DNA from: Clostridia bacterium
GTDB lineage: Bacteria > Bacillota > Clostridia > Christensenellales > Borkfalkiaceae
Direction of reading: 5' to 3'
NCBI GenBank assembly: GCA_017507005.1
Contig: JAFWBT010000018.1
Span: 1 to 64,000, forward strand
DNA: 64,000 nucleotides
Shown here one piece after another: positions 16,426 to 24,402 of this stretch. The notes under the pieces were generated by a model, which saw only the letters and a list, made by a program, of their open reading frames with translations, ran no database searches and was not told the DNA's origin. Both the position numbers and the translations under genes were made by a program. Each line of letters starts with the position of its first letter. Positions within the stretch are counted from its first letter, which is position 1.

Positions 16426-17664
16426 TTAAATAAATTTGAGATCAGAGCCCTCTAAACGATTGGGTGTACGCGCACCCTCTTGTCGTTCCGTTTCGGATAA
16501 CACCTCTTGTAACGCTTTTTGCGCCTCGCTTTTTGCCGTCAACGTCTGCGGCGGTCGTATCGCAGGCTCTTGCACGGGCATAGCAGGCAAAATCGGCTCG
16601 TCAACCGAGGGCTGATTAGGAATATCCTGCGGCGAGGGCGTAGGCATTCTCGTTGGCTCTTGCGTGGGCGTTTGTGTGGGCGTGGTGGGTGTTTGCGGAG
16701 AGTTGGGAATATGCGGCGTAGGCGTTTTATTTTCTGCCGAAGTTTCCATTTGGGATACGGGGAGTTTCGTTTTGCGTTCCGGCTGTATCGTCGGCAGGGC
16801 AATCTCGATTTTTTCCGCCTCTTTCACCCACTCGGAATAGAACTCCCAAACGCGGTCGGTAACAATTCGTCCCATACCTGCCTCGGTCATTTTACGAAAA
16901 ACCGTAAATTCTTCCACACCGGAAATCTCTAATTGACAGCCGCCCGTAAGGTCGAATCGTAGCTTTTCACAGCCGTTGAAATAGTCCACGCAAAAATATT
17001 TTGCGCCGATTTCACTGCTCATTCTCGCAATGCGCGACAGAACGTTGAAAGGCAACGATTTGTCCACCCACACTTTCAATGCCGCCCTGCCTGCCGCGCC
17101 TTTCAGCCGTCTTAATTCCTTGCGTATCTCCGCGTAGCGACAATTCGCCAGCAAGGACGGCGTAACGGGTACGGTCAACTCACTCGCGCGGCGACGTTTG
17201 GCCAGACGAATTTCGTACAATTTTATCTCCGTCGTCGTTTCCCCTGCGCCGCCGATTACGCAATCGAGCTTTACCTTACTGCCTACAAGATGTTTTCTTG
17301 CACGCAACAGCTTTGACGGCGGCGTTTTCACCGACACCTGCAACAGCCGTTTGGCACGTTCGCATACCAGCTGAATATTGTCGTTGCCCATCAACGTTGC
17401 GCCCGAACGCGAAATCGCCGTCGTGATTTCTTCCAAGCGTTTCTGTTTTTTAAAAGAGCGATATTCCTCTGCGTCCTTTGCGGAAATATACACCCCTTTT
17501 ATCTTATTTGCACTCTGCTCGTTTACACTGTGCTCGTTTGCGCCCCGCCCGTCCATAGCGGCAATGTTCCCGCTGTCCTTGGTAAGTACCGTCTTGTTTT
17601 CGATTTGTTTTTCCATACGTTGAGTATGCGACAAACCGCGTCTATTTATTCCATTTTTAACCAA
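16426..17664 (-). CDS. Unknown protein with a degenerate DeoC-like barrel and Pro/Thr-rich tail
   Basis: Up to 412 residues. The span from about 85 to 285 resembles a deoxyribose-phosphate aldolase TIM barrel: VKLDCVIGGAGETTTEIKLYE matches the VCTVIGFPLGATTTEVK block of DeoC, and GAKYFCVDY plus FDLTGGCQLEISG stand where DeoC has its Schiff-base VKTSTGF and SGGIR regions. The catalytic Lys is absent, so aldolase activity is unlikely. Residues 300-370 are repeats of PTPTQ/PTP type, a flexible linker. The reading starts at a TTG at 17664; an ATG at 17616 (MEKQIENK) is equally possible, and neither has a clear ribosome site. The DeoC relation is my inference from motif order. Confidence 0.55.
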   Translation of the reverse strand: MVKNGINRRGLSHTQRMEKQIENKTVLTKDSGNIAAMDGRGANEHSVNEQSANKIKGVYISAKDAEEYRSFKKQKRLEEITTAISRSGATLMGNDNIQLVCERAKRLLQVSVKTPPSKLLRARKHLVGSKVKLDCVIGGAGETTTEIKLYEIRLAKRRRASELTVPVTPSLLANCRYAEIRKELRRLKGAAGRAALKVWVDKSLPFNVLSRIARMSSEIGAKYFCVDYFNGCEKLRFDLTGGCQLEISGVEEFTVFRKMTEAGMGRIVTDRVWEFYSEWVKEAEKIEIALPTIQPERKTKLPVSQMETSAENKTPTPHIPNSPQTPTTPTQTPTQEPTRMPTPSPQDIPNQPSVDEPILPAMPVQEPAIRPPQTLTAKSEAQKALQEVLSETERQEGARTPNRLEGSDLKFI

Positions 17665-17697
17665 TTTGTGACAGTAGAAAAAAGATATACTGTCCGT

Positions 17698-18039
17698 ATG
17701 AACACGTTATCTTGTCTTATTTTTAGCCTTTCCAACCTTTTAATTTCCTATGCCGCCCTTGGCGGTTGGTGGCTCGTGCTATTGTTTCTCGTTTGCTTTT
17801 TCGGCGTTCACGTTACCCGCTTGGCAAAGCTGGGCTGGGAATACCAAAAACAAAACGCAAAGCCCGTCCAACCGCCCTCGCCGCCCGAAAAAACAACGCC
17901 TGAAAAGCAGGAAAATGGCGAAAAGAAAGCTCCTGCACAAGAAACAACCGCGCAAGAGCCGATTTATTATATCGTTGAACGCAAACAGCGCCGAGCCAAA
18001 GCCTCGTACGGCGAACCAAAACAAATCCGCTTTAAATAG
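17698..18039 (+). CDS. Small membrane-anchored protein of unknown function
   Basis: 113 residues from the ATG at 17698. An N-terminal hydrophobic region (about 5-42) forms one or two membrane segments. A Pro/Glu/Lys-rich linker follows (QPPSPPEKTTPEKQ). A basic end, YYIVERKQRRAK, looks like a conserved cytoplasmic motif. It is the only plus-strand gene in this stretch and is divergent from the DeoC-like gene, with starts about 35-80 bp apart. No family is recognised and no clear ribosome site is seen. Confidence 0.5.
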   Translation: MNTLSCLIFSLSNLLISYAALGGWWLVLLFLVCFFGVHVTRLAKLGWEYQKQNAKPVQPPSPPEKTTPEKQENGEKKAPAQETTAQEPIYYIVERKQRRAKASYGEPKQIRFK

Positions 18040-18052
18040 GGCGAATATATCG

Positions 18053-18070
18053 TTCAACGCGTACATGGTA
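18053..18070 (+). repeat. Dispersed CGTACATGG-type motif
   Basis: TTCAACGCGTACATGGTA in the 48-bp gap between the small membrane protein and rsfS. Confidence 0.65.
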
Positions 18071-18087
18071 TTGTCGTTTGCAAAAAA

Positions 18088-18480
18088 TTAGTCTTTCGAC
18101 GCAGGCAACAATTCACCCGATTCCTCGTCGAATTTTTCCAAATTACCGCCGTCCGTCCACAATCTTTCCAAATGATAGAAAAGACGGGTTTCGTCGTTGA
18201 AAATATGCACGATTACGTCGCCGTAATCCACGACAGCCCAACGCCCGTCGCGCACGCCCTCCGTACGAGAGGGCGCAATGCCAAGATCCCGTTCAACGAG
18301 TTCTTCCACTCTTTCGCCCATCGCGCGAATCTGCGGCGCATTACTGCCGCTCGCCACGACGAAATAATCACAAAGATCAGTCTTTTCGCGCACGTATAAC
18401 GCAACGATATCCTTACCACGCTTGTCCGCCAACGCTTTGCATACCGCAATCGCCAATTCTTTACTGCCTACCTGTGCCAT
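18088..18480 (-). CDS. rsfS: Ribosomal silencing factor RsfS
   Basis: 130 residues from the ATG at 18480, which has GGAGGTG five bases upstream; a longer reading to 18537 overlaps nadD. Family hallmarks: DKRGKDIVALYVREKT, DYFVVASGSN, and the C-terminal WAVVDYGDVIVHIFNDETRLFYHLERLW. RsfS binds ribosomal protein L14 and blocks joining of the subunits when nutrients are low. It follows nadD-yqeK by 16 bp, a conserved pairing. Confidence 0.95.
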   Translation of the reverse strand: MAQVGSKELAIAVCKALADKRGKDIVALYVREKTDLCDYFVVASGSNAPQIRAMGERVEELVERDLGIAPSRTEGVRDGRWAVVDYGDVIVHIFNDETRLFYHLERLWTDGGNLEKFDEESGELLPASKD

Positions 18481-18496
18481 ATATCCACCTCCGAGT

Positions 18497-19657
18497 TCAC
18501 TCGCATTTTTTATTTTGTCTTGCGGCGTAATATTCATACGCCTGCTTGGTAAGAGGATAGATATCCTCTTTTTTTGTTTTTAAAAATTCTAGCGTTTGCC
18601 GCAACGCTTCCGTCAAACACTCGTCTACGCTATCCCCTTTCCAAAAAAGCTCGCGCAAGATTTCCACTCCCTCATAACGGCGTTCTTCTTCAATCATATC
18701 CGCCAAAAATACCAGCTTTTCTATCTCGCCCATTTCCGGCCGACCGCTGGTGTGATAGCGCACCGCGTCTAAAATTTCCTCGTCCGTAACCCCAAACGTA
18801 TGCTCCGCAACGTACGCGCCTGCAAACTGATGTGCGACTTCTTTGGGCACGTCACCCCACTGCGTAGGCAACGAAAAACCTTTCAAATACGGCGAATCGG
18901 GCGCGAGATATTTCGCGCAATCGTGAAAAAGCGCCGCTGTAATCGCTTTGCGTTCGGATAATCGCAGTTGCACGGCACGTTTTGCCGCCACCTGCGCCAC
19001 ACGCAAGCTATGTTCTTGGCGTTTTGGCTTTTCTAAACCAAGCGCTTTTTCCGCGTTTTCGATACGGTACAAGCCCTTTTCGTGGATATATTCCGCCACG
19101 CTATCGGGCGTTATCCCCGTCAAACGCACGCCCGCGCCTGCCAAAACCCGAATTTTTGTAGACGACACGTCCGCGCCGTTATAATCGACCACCGCAAACG
19201 AAACGCCGAATTTTTCTTTAAAAGCTTTTTGCTCTTGCTCTATCCAGCCGTCCGTTTCCGTGCGCCCGCACACGGCGAGCGTCGCGTCCTTTAAAATGAA
19301 TTGCGGCTCCTTCCACGACGGAAAATCCCGCAGCATATCCGTCCCCACCAGCCAAAACAGCCGCGCCGACGGATATTCTTCCTTAAAATGCCGACAGGTG
19401 AGATAGGTATAGCTCGTGCCGCCGCGCGCGATTTCGTAATCGCTGACCTCCGCCTTTTCCACATCCGCAAACGCCAAACGGCACATCTCCAACCGATCGC
19501 TATCAGAGGAGAGGATTTTGCCCGGCTTATGCGGCGGCGTATGCGCAGGCATAATAATCAATTTATCGAGCCGCAAGCTCTCAATCGCCGCCCTTGCACA
19601 ACGGATATGTTCTATATGCACGGGGTCGAACGACCCACCAAATACCGCAACGTTCAT
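18497..19657 (-). CDS. nadD: Fusion of nicotinate-nucleotide adenylyltransferase (NadD) and HD hydrolase (YqeK)
   Basis: 386 residues. Residues 1-195 are NadD: GGSFDPVHIEH (nucleotide-binding HxGH-like motif), PAHTPPHK and SSTKIR. Residues 200-386 are the YqeK HD domain: EHSLRVAQVAA, ALFHDCAKY and AVRYHTSGRPEM, the metal-binding His/Asp set. NadD makes deamido-NAD; YqeK cleaves diadenosine tetraphosphate. In many Firmicutes the two are adjacent separate genes; here they are one frame without a stop. rsfS follows, as usual. Confidence 0.93.
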   Translation of the reverse strand: MNVAVFGGSFDPVHIEHIRCARAAIESLRLDKLIIMPAHTPPHKPGKILSSDSDRLEMCRLAFADVEKAEVSDYEIARGGTSYTYLTCRHFKEEYPSARLFWLVGTDMLRDFPSWKEPQFILKDATLAVCGRTETDGWIEQEQKAFKEKFGVSFAVVDYNGADVSSTKIRVLAGAGVRLTGITPDSVAEYIHEKGLYRIENAEKALGLEKPKRQEHSLRVAQVAAKRAVQLRLSERKAITAALFHDCAKYLAPDSPYLKGFSLPTQWGDVPKEVAHQFAGAYVAEHTFGVTDEEILDAVRYHTSGRPEMGEIEKLVFLADMIEEERRYEGVEILRELFWKGDSVDECLTEALRQTLEFLKTKKEDIYPLTKQAYEYYAARQNKKCE

Positions 19658-19678
19658 ACTTTTTGTTTCCTTTCGACC

Positions 19679-19707
19679 ATTATACTACATATTTTTGCTT
19701 TTTTCAA
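19679..19707 (-). promoter_or_regulatory. Sigma-A promoter of nadD-yqeK-rsfS
   Basis: Minus strand TTGAAA, 17 bases, TATAAT, ending 22 bp before the nadD start codon. Confidence 0.75.
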
Positions 19708-19741
19708 GTTTAAAATGCGTAAATCGGGCAAAAATTAGCGT

Positions 19742-20497
19742 ATGAAACGATCTGCTTTTATTTCCGATTTAATTTTCACCTTTTTTCTTACGTCCGTTTT
19801 CACGCTGACGCTCTTTCGCTACGAGCGAATTTCTCTTGGCGTCTCCGTAATTCTTTGCGTACTCTGCGGCGCGCTCGCCGCCTGCGCCGTCGGTTTGTTG
19901 CTACAAAGCAAACGAAAACGATTTTTTCTAAAACGCTCGGACGAGGCGCAAAAACAGAAATTTTTATTACATCTCGTACTGCTCAGCGACGAGAAAAAAA
20001 CGGAATTCTTTAAAAAGCTATTTTCCGAACAACCGCCTGAGCTTTCCGCGCAGCGGTTTGGAAAACTGCGCCTTGTCACCAAGACGAATTTCTATTTTTT
20101 GAAATTTTGTTTTCAGCCCGTAACCTTAGACGACGTCGCCGCTATCACGCGGCTAAAAACGGGCAAACAAAAAACGTTGCTGTGTTTACAAATCGACGAA
20201 GCCGCCTACGATTTATGCAAACGTTTGGACGTGGACGTTATGACGGGCGACGAGGTATATCGCCTCGTCAAAGGGAAAAACGCACTCCCCGACAGCTATT
20301 TAGGGGACGTGCAGGGCAAAAAACGAAAACCAAAATTTCGGCTGTGGCTGGCAAAACGCAACGGCCGCCGTTTTTTAAGCGGCGGCGCGCTGATACTGCT
20401 CACCGCGCTCTTTTCACCCTTTCCGTATTATTATCTCGTTTTTGGCAGCGCTTTGCTTATCATCGCCGCGTTCGTCCGTATTTTTGGCTATGAATAA
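19742..20497 (+). CDS. Unknown protein with two N-terminal and two C-terminal membrane segments
   Basis: 251 residues. Membrane segments lie at about 8-24, 32-55, 213-228 and 231-247. The central cytoplasmic part (about 60-200) holds strand-helix elements such as KTLLCLQIDEAAYDLCKRLDVDVMTG and DEVYRLV. This arrangement recalls restriction-endonuclease-fold domains of membrane proteins, but I see no clear catalytic set. It lies divergent to nadD and convergent to nnr. I do not recognise the family. Confidence 0.65.
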   Translation: MKRSAFISDLIFTFFLTSVFTLTLFRYERISLGVSVILCVLCGALAACAVGLLLQSKRKRFFLKRSDEAQKQKFLLHLVLLSDEKKTEFFKKLFSEQPPELSAQRFGKLRLVTKTNFYFLKFCFQPVTLDDVAAITRLKTGKQKTLLCLQIDEAAYDLCKRLDVDVMTGDEVYRLVKGKNALPDSYLGDVQGKKRKPKFRLWLAKRNGRRFLSGGALILLTALFSPFPYYYLVFGSALLIIAAFVRIFGYE

Positions 20498-20524
20498 CCC
20501 AAAAAGCATACCACAACGCATCAT

Positions 20525-20544
20525 TTCAACGCGTACCTGCCCCC
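20525..20544 (+). repeat. Dispersed CGTACATGG-type motif at the nnr 3' end
   Basis: TTCAACGCGTACCTGCCCCC. On the minus strand it encodes the last residues of the NnrD domain (GAGTR-stop). Confidence 0.65.
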
Positions 20545-22040
20545 TCTATTTCAAAAAACGAAGCACCCAGGTACGAGATGACGTCCGTCGCCGTTAAAGA
20601 ATATTCACTACTCTTTTCACAGGCAATTTCCGCCGCTCTGCCCGTTGCAAAAGCGGCAATACGCGCGCTGTTAAAAGCGGATACTCCTACGGCGCAAAGT
20701 CCTGCGATTACGCCCGACAATACGTCGCCGCTACCGCCCTTGGCTTGTCCGGAATTGCCACGTATATTCACGCTCGTTTGCGTGCCGTTCGTAATCACCG
20801 TCACGGCGTTTTTCAACAGCACCGTAACGCGGTGTTTTTCAGCAAACGCCTGCACGAGAGCCATACCGCCATTTAAAATATCATCCACCGACGTTCCCGA
20901 CAATCGGGAAAATTCTTTTACGTGCGGCGTCAATACGACGTCGCATTTTTTCTTTGCAAACAGCGCTTCTATCTCCGCGCTTTTATACGCGGCAAGGCTA
21001 TTCAAACCGTCGGCGTCCAACACCAGCTTACCCTCGTAGCACGAGAGTAAAAACGCCGCGCCTTTCGCCGTTTCTTCGCTAACGCCCATACCCATACCGT
21101 AGGCAATGGAATCGTATGCGAGCAATTCCTTAAACACTTCCTCGTTAAACTCGACCATGCCCCCGTCGTTTAACGATTTTAATAAAATTTCAGGCGATTT
21201 TAAGATGTAAAAAGACAGAATATTTTTAGGCACAAACAGCGTCGTATACCCCGCGCCGCTACGCAAACACGCTAATGCAGAAAGGTACGCCGCGCCCGTA
21301 TATTGTTCGCTGCCGCCCACGATTGCCGCTCTGCCAAACGTGCCTTTGTGGGAGTTGCGTTTCCTTATAGGCAAAATCTTTGCGACTTCCGCCGTTTCTA
21401 ACAGCGTTGCGTAGCTCGTTTTGGGCAACGTGATACCAATATCCGCGCACTTTAATACGCCTGCGTGGTCGATACCCTCGCCAAGCAACGCGCCTGCCTT
21501 CATTTCACCGATACACAACGTTTCATCCGCCGTCACCGCAACCCCTTGTTTCAAACCGTTGTCGCCGTTAATCCCCGACGGAATATCCGCAGACAACACT
21601 TTTACACCCTGCTTTTTCAAGGCGTTCATCTCTTCCACCACCGCCGCGTATTCCCCTTCCAACGCGCCTTTAAAGCCCGTTCCAAACAGACAATCCACAA
21701 TAAGCGCCACGTTTTCCGTGGGCAGCTTTTCCTCAATCACGCCGCCAAGCGCCGCAAACAAGCCCTGATTGATACGACAATCCATCGAACTTTTTTCCGC
21801 AAAAAACACCGCCGTCACGTCTTTGCCGCGCTGCATCAAAAGACGAGCGCAAACAAACCCGTCCCCGCCGTTATTACCGCCGCCGCACACGCAAACGATA
21901 CGCCCACTCGGCGCGAGTTTTTCCGCCTCCGCGGCAAGATAATCCCCTGCCCTTTCCATCAATTCCAGAGAGGGAACGCCCAAATTCTTTATCGTATGCT
22001 CGTCAGCCTCGCGCATTTCCGCGTTCGTAAGAATATACAT
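20526..22040 (-). CDS. nnr: Bifunctional NAD(P)H-hydrate repair enzyme (epimerase/dehydratase)
   Basis: 504 residues. The N-terminal epimerase domain (about 1-210) has GGGNNGGDGFVCARLL and ADIPSGINGDNG. The C-terminal dehydratase domain (about 220-495) has HKGTFGRAAIVGGS, VLDADGLNSL and NSGQAKGGSGDVLSGVIAGL. It restores NADH and NADPH damaged by hydration. It is the last gene of recX-birA-nnr, 29 bp after birA. Confidence 0.95.
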   Translation of the reverse strand: MYILTNAEMREADEHTIKNLGVPSLELMERAGDYLAAEAEKLAPSGRIVCVCGGGNNGGDGFVCARLLMQRGKDVTAVFFAEKSSMDCRINQGLFAALGGVIEEKLPTENVALIVDCLFGTGFKGALEGEYAAVVEEMNALKKQGVKVLSADIPSGINGDNGLKQGVAVTADETLCIGEMKAGALLGEGIDHAGVLKCADIGITLPKTSYATLLETAEVAKILPIRKRNSHKGTFGRAAIVGGSEQYTGAAYLSALACLRSGAGYTTLFVPKNILSFYILKSPEILLKSLNDGGMVEFNEEVFKELLAYDSIAYGMGMGVSEETAKGAAFLLSCYEGKLVLDADGLNSLAAYKSAEIEALFAKKKCDVVLTPHVKEFSRLSGTSVDDILNGGMALVQAFAEKHRVTVLLKNAVTVITNGTQTSVNIRGNSGQAKGGSGDVLSGVIAGLCAVGVSAFNSARIAAFATGRAAEIACEKSSEYSLTATDVISYLGASFFEIEGAGTR

Positions 22041-22068
22041 AATCCACTCCTTTCGCCCAGCAACGAAA

Positions 22069-22770
22069 TTATATCCGCACGGACACCTCCGCCGCCGTCA
22101 AACGCCGTTTTTCGCCGCCGATATCCACCCACAAGCCACCCGTTTCGTCCACCGAAATCAAGGTACCATGTACGCGTTCATTACCAAAAATCAGCGTAGC
22201 CGTTCTGCCCATATACCCAACGTAGGACAGATATTCTTCCATCCCACGTTCCTTTTGCAATTCTTCAATCAGCCGAGCCTCTACTTCCTCCACCGTCGGC
22301 TGTTTTTCCGTTTGTTCATACAGCGTTGTGGCGATATCTTTCAGCTCGGCAGGCAACGTGTTTTTTACGTTCAGCCCGATTCCTACGACGGAAGAAGACA
22401 CCAACGCGCCTGAAAACACGTTTTCAATCAAAATACCGCATATTTTTTTATCCGCAACGTAGATATCGTTCACCCATTTTATCACGGGATTAAGGCCATA
22501 ATAACGTAACGTTTCGCACACCGCCACCGCCGCGCTCGCCATTATTTTAAAAGCGTCTTTGGCTGGAAACTCCTCGTAAAAAGTGAGCTTTGACAGATAT
22601 ACGCCGCCCTGCTCCGATACGAACGAACGACCTTTCGTGCCTCTGCCGCCCGTTTGCCGCCGCGCAAAAACGATAAGCGGTTGCCCGTTTGTGCGCTGTT
22701 TTTTAGCATATTCGTTGGTGGAATCCAGCTCGTCGAACACCACGCGCAATAGCGTATTTTTTTTATTCAT
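22069..22770 (-). CDS. birA: Biotin--[acetyl-CoA-carboxylase] ligase, no DNA-binding domain
   Basis: About 233 residues. Catalytic-core motifs: LDSTNEYAKKQ, the biotin loop RRQTGGRGTKGRSF, VKWVNDIYVADKKICGIL and GIGLNVKNTL. The N-terminal HTH of regulatory BirA is absent, so it only transfers biotin to carboxylase subunits. The C-terminal SH3-like domain is present. I favour the ATG at 22770, directly after the GGGGGCATGTACGCG motif. A TTG at 22794 would overlap the recX stop as TTGA, and an ATG at 22779 lies between. Confidence 0.9.
   Translation of the reverse strand: MNKKNTLLRVVFDELDSTNEYAKKQRTNGQPLIVFARRQTGGRGTKGRSFVSEQGGVYLSKLTFYEEFPAKDAFKIMASAAVAVCETLRYYGLNPVIKWVNDIYVADKKICGILIENVFSGALVSSSVVGIGLNVKNTLPAELKDIATTLYEQTEKQPTVEEVEARLIEELQKERGMEEYLSYVGYMGRTATLIFGNERVHGTLISVDETGGLWVDIGGEKRRLTAAEVSVRI
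22162..22181 (-). repeat. Dispersed CGTACATGG-type motif inside birA
   Basis: Minus strand reads GAACGCGTACATGGTACC, encoding ERVHGT in frame. The similarity to the intergenic copies (for example 56069-56091) is close, but a chance coding match is possible. Confidence 0.4.
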
Positions 22771-22786
22771 CGCGTACATGCCCCCG
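22767..22786 (-). repeat. Dispersed CGTACATGG-type motif at birA start
   Basis: Minus strand reads CGGGGGCATGTACGCGATG, ending at the favoured birA start codon. Confidence 0.6.
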
Positions 22787-22790
22787 TCGT

Positions 22791-23414
22791 TCAATCCTCT
22801 TCACCGTTCCCAAAAGCCGACAACGCCGCCTTTGCCGTTTCGTAATCAAAGCCCTTGCCCATTAAATAGCGAAAAGCTTTTTGCAACGTTGCCACGTCGC
22901 TCGTTTTGCCGCGCATATATTTTTGCAAAATCTCCGTCGCCGTTTGCAATTCCTGCTCCTCGTCCAAAGCATCCAGCGCTGCGTCGATTTCCTCGTCTGC
23001 CACCCCTTTGCTACGCAATTCCATACGAATCAATCGCCCGCCCTTGCGCTTTGCCGCGCTCTCGACGTAATATTCCGCATACACGCCGTCGTTCAAAAAA
23101 TCGTACGAACGCAATTTTTCCATAACGTAATCGATGACGACGGGCAAATACCCTTTCCCGACCAAAAACTCCCGTATCTGCTTTTCCGTTTTCATTGTCG
23201 CGGAAAGATGGGTGAGCGCCTTATCAAACGCCGTGTTTTTCTCGCTGTCTAGCTGAATTTCCGCAAGGCGTTCTTCCGTTATGCTCTGCCCCACTTTCAG
23301 CCGATTTTTCACCGTCGCTTCCAGCGTCAAGCCACAGCAAAACCGCCCGTCCACGTAAATATTACACCGCGTTTTGTCTTTCACCTGCGGCGTGATTGCC
23401 GTAATCTCGTTCAA
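22791..23414 (-). CDS. recX: Regulatory protein RecX
   Basis: About 207 residues in three-helix repeats typical of RecX: KALTHLSATMKTEKQIREFL, then LRSYDFLNDGVYAEYYVES, and AFRYLMGKGFDYETAKAALS. RecX limits RecA filament growth. I chose the TTG at 23414 because GGAGGG lies seven bases before it. A GTG at 23465 that would extend the frame sits between the -35 and -10 boxes of the promoter and so cannot be the start. It leads a recX-birA-nnr operon. Confidence 0.88.
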   Translation of the reverse strand: MNEITAITPQVKDKTRCNIYVDGRFCCGLTLEATVKNRLKVGQSITEERLAEIQLDSEKNTAFDKALTHLSATMKTEKQIREFLVGKGYLPVVIDYVMEKLRSYDFLNDGVYAEYYVESAAKRKGGRLIRMELRSKGVADEEIDAALDALDEEQELQTATEILQKYMRGKTSDVATLQKAFRYLMGKGFDYETAKAALSAFGNGEED

Positions 23415-23447
23415 ACCCGTTCCCTCCACTTTCTTTTCACGCCTTTT

Positions 23448-23476
23448 ATTGTACCATAACCGCACAAAAAAGTCAA
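23448..23476 (-). promoter_or_regulatory. Sigma-A promoter of recX-birA-nnr
   Basis: Minus strand TTGACT, 17 bases, TACAAT. Transcription would start near 23441, downstream of the alternative GTG start. Confidence 0.85.
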
Positions 23477-23525
23477 CGCTACCAAAAAAAGAAGAAATAA
23501 TTTCGTAAAAATTCTTCCCGATACG

Positions 23526-23554
23526 TTTACTTTTTCAAAAAAATATGCTACAAT
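23526..23554 (+). promoter_or_regulatory. Sigma-A promoter of the phosphoribosyltransferase gene
   Basis: TTTACT, 17 bases, TACAAT, 64 bp upstream of the ATG at 23618. The leader in between shows no riboswitch that I recognise. Confidence 0.7.
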
Positions 23555-23617
23555 GTAATTAACGAATAAAAAACGACGCCTTTCCAGACGCCGAACGATC
23601 TATAAAGGAGAAGTTTT

Positions 23618-24166
23618 ATGAAATATCATACCGTAGATTTGCGCGGTTTCACCGCCGAACTCCCTATTCTTTATTTGCCCAGCGGCATCGGCATCGCCTT
23701 TTTTAATCTGCACGGCGACAGCTCGCTCACCGAACATTGCGCGAAAGAGCTTGCCAAAGAGCTTACCGATTGCGAAGTGTTGATTACGGCGGAATCCAAG
23801 GGCTTGCAGCTGTGTCATTGTATCGCGAGAGAATTGGGGCATAGATATTATGCCGTTGCGAGAAAATCCAAAAAATTGTATATGCAAGACGGCATTGAAA
23901 TCACTATCGAATCCTCCATCACGACGGGCAAAGAACAAAAAATGTATCTTTCCAAACACGACGTCGACCTTTTGAAAGGTAAAAAAGTGGCGATTGTGGA
24001 CGACGTCGTTTCCACGGGCGCGTCTTTGCACGGCTTGGAAGAGCTTGTCGAGCTGGCAGGCGGTATTATTCATAAAAAGGCGTTCGTACTCGCCGAGGAC
24101 GAAGCGGCAAACCGCAAAGACGTTATTTATTTGGCGTCTATCCCCATCTTCCCGCCGGAAAAATAA
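23618..24166 (+). CDS. Adenine/xanthine-type phosphoribosyltransferase
   Basis: 182 residues. The PRPP-binding motif is VAIVDDVVSTGASL (about 125-138), preceded by TAESKGLQLCHCIAREL, the loop used by adenine/xanthine PRTases. The enzyme would salvage a purine base with PRPP. Sequence alone does not separate Apt from Xpt. It has an AAAGGAG site, its own promoter and a terminator, and so is a single-gene unit. Confidence 0.85.
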   Translation: MKYHTVDLRGFTAELPILYLPSGIGIAFFNLHGDSSLTEHCAKELAKELTDCEVLITAESKGLQLCHCIARELGHRYYAVARKSKKLYMQDGIEITIESSITTGKEQKMYLSKHDVDLLKGKKVAIVDDVVSTGASLHGLEELVELAGGIIHKKAFVLAEDEAANRKDVIYLASIPIFPPEK

Positions 24167-24192
24167 TCCAAAAAATACGAAAATATCTAAAA

Positions 24193-24229
24193 ACGGTAAC
24201 ATTTTCTCGTGTTACCGTTCTTTTTTTAT
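24193..24229 (+). terminator. Terminator of the phosphoribosyltransferase gene
   Basis: ACGGTAACA and TGTTACCGT arms with an 8-base loop, then TTTTTTT. Confidence 0.85.
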
Positions 24230-24402
24230 TACAAAAGCCGTGTTTTTTCTTATAAAAGACTTGATTTTTTAATGATTATCGTTTATAATGTATATGTATT
24301 AGTGTGCGATATCGCGCTCTTTTACAATTCCCGAAAAAAAATTATCGATAGATTTTTATATCGTTTTCGATATAATTTCGATACAAGGAGTACATACGAC
24401 AT

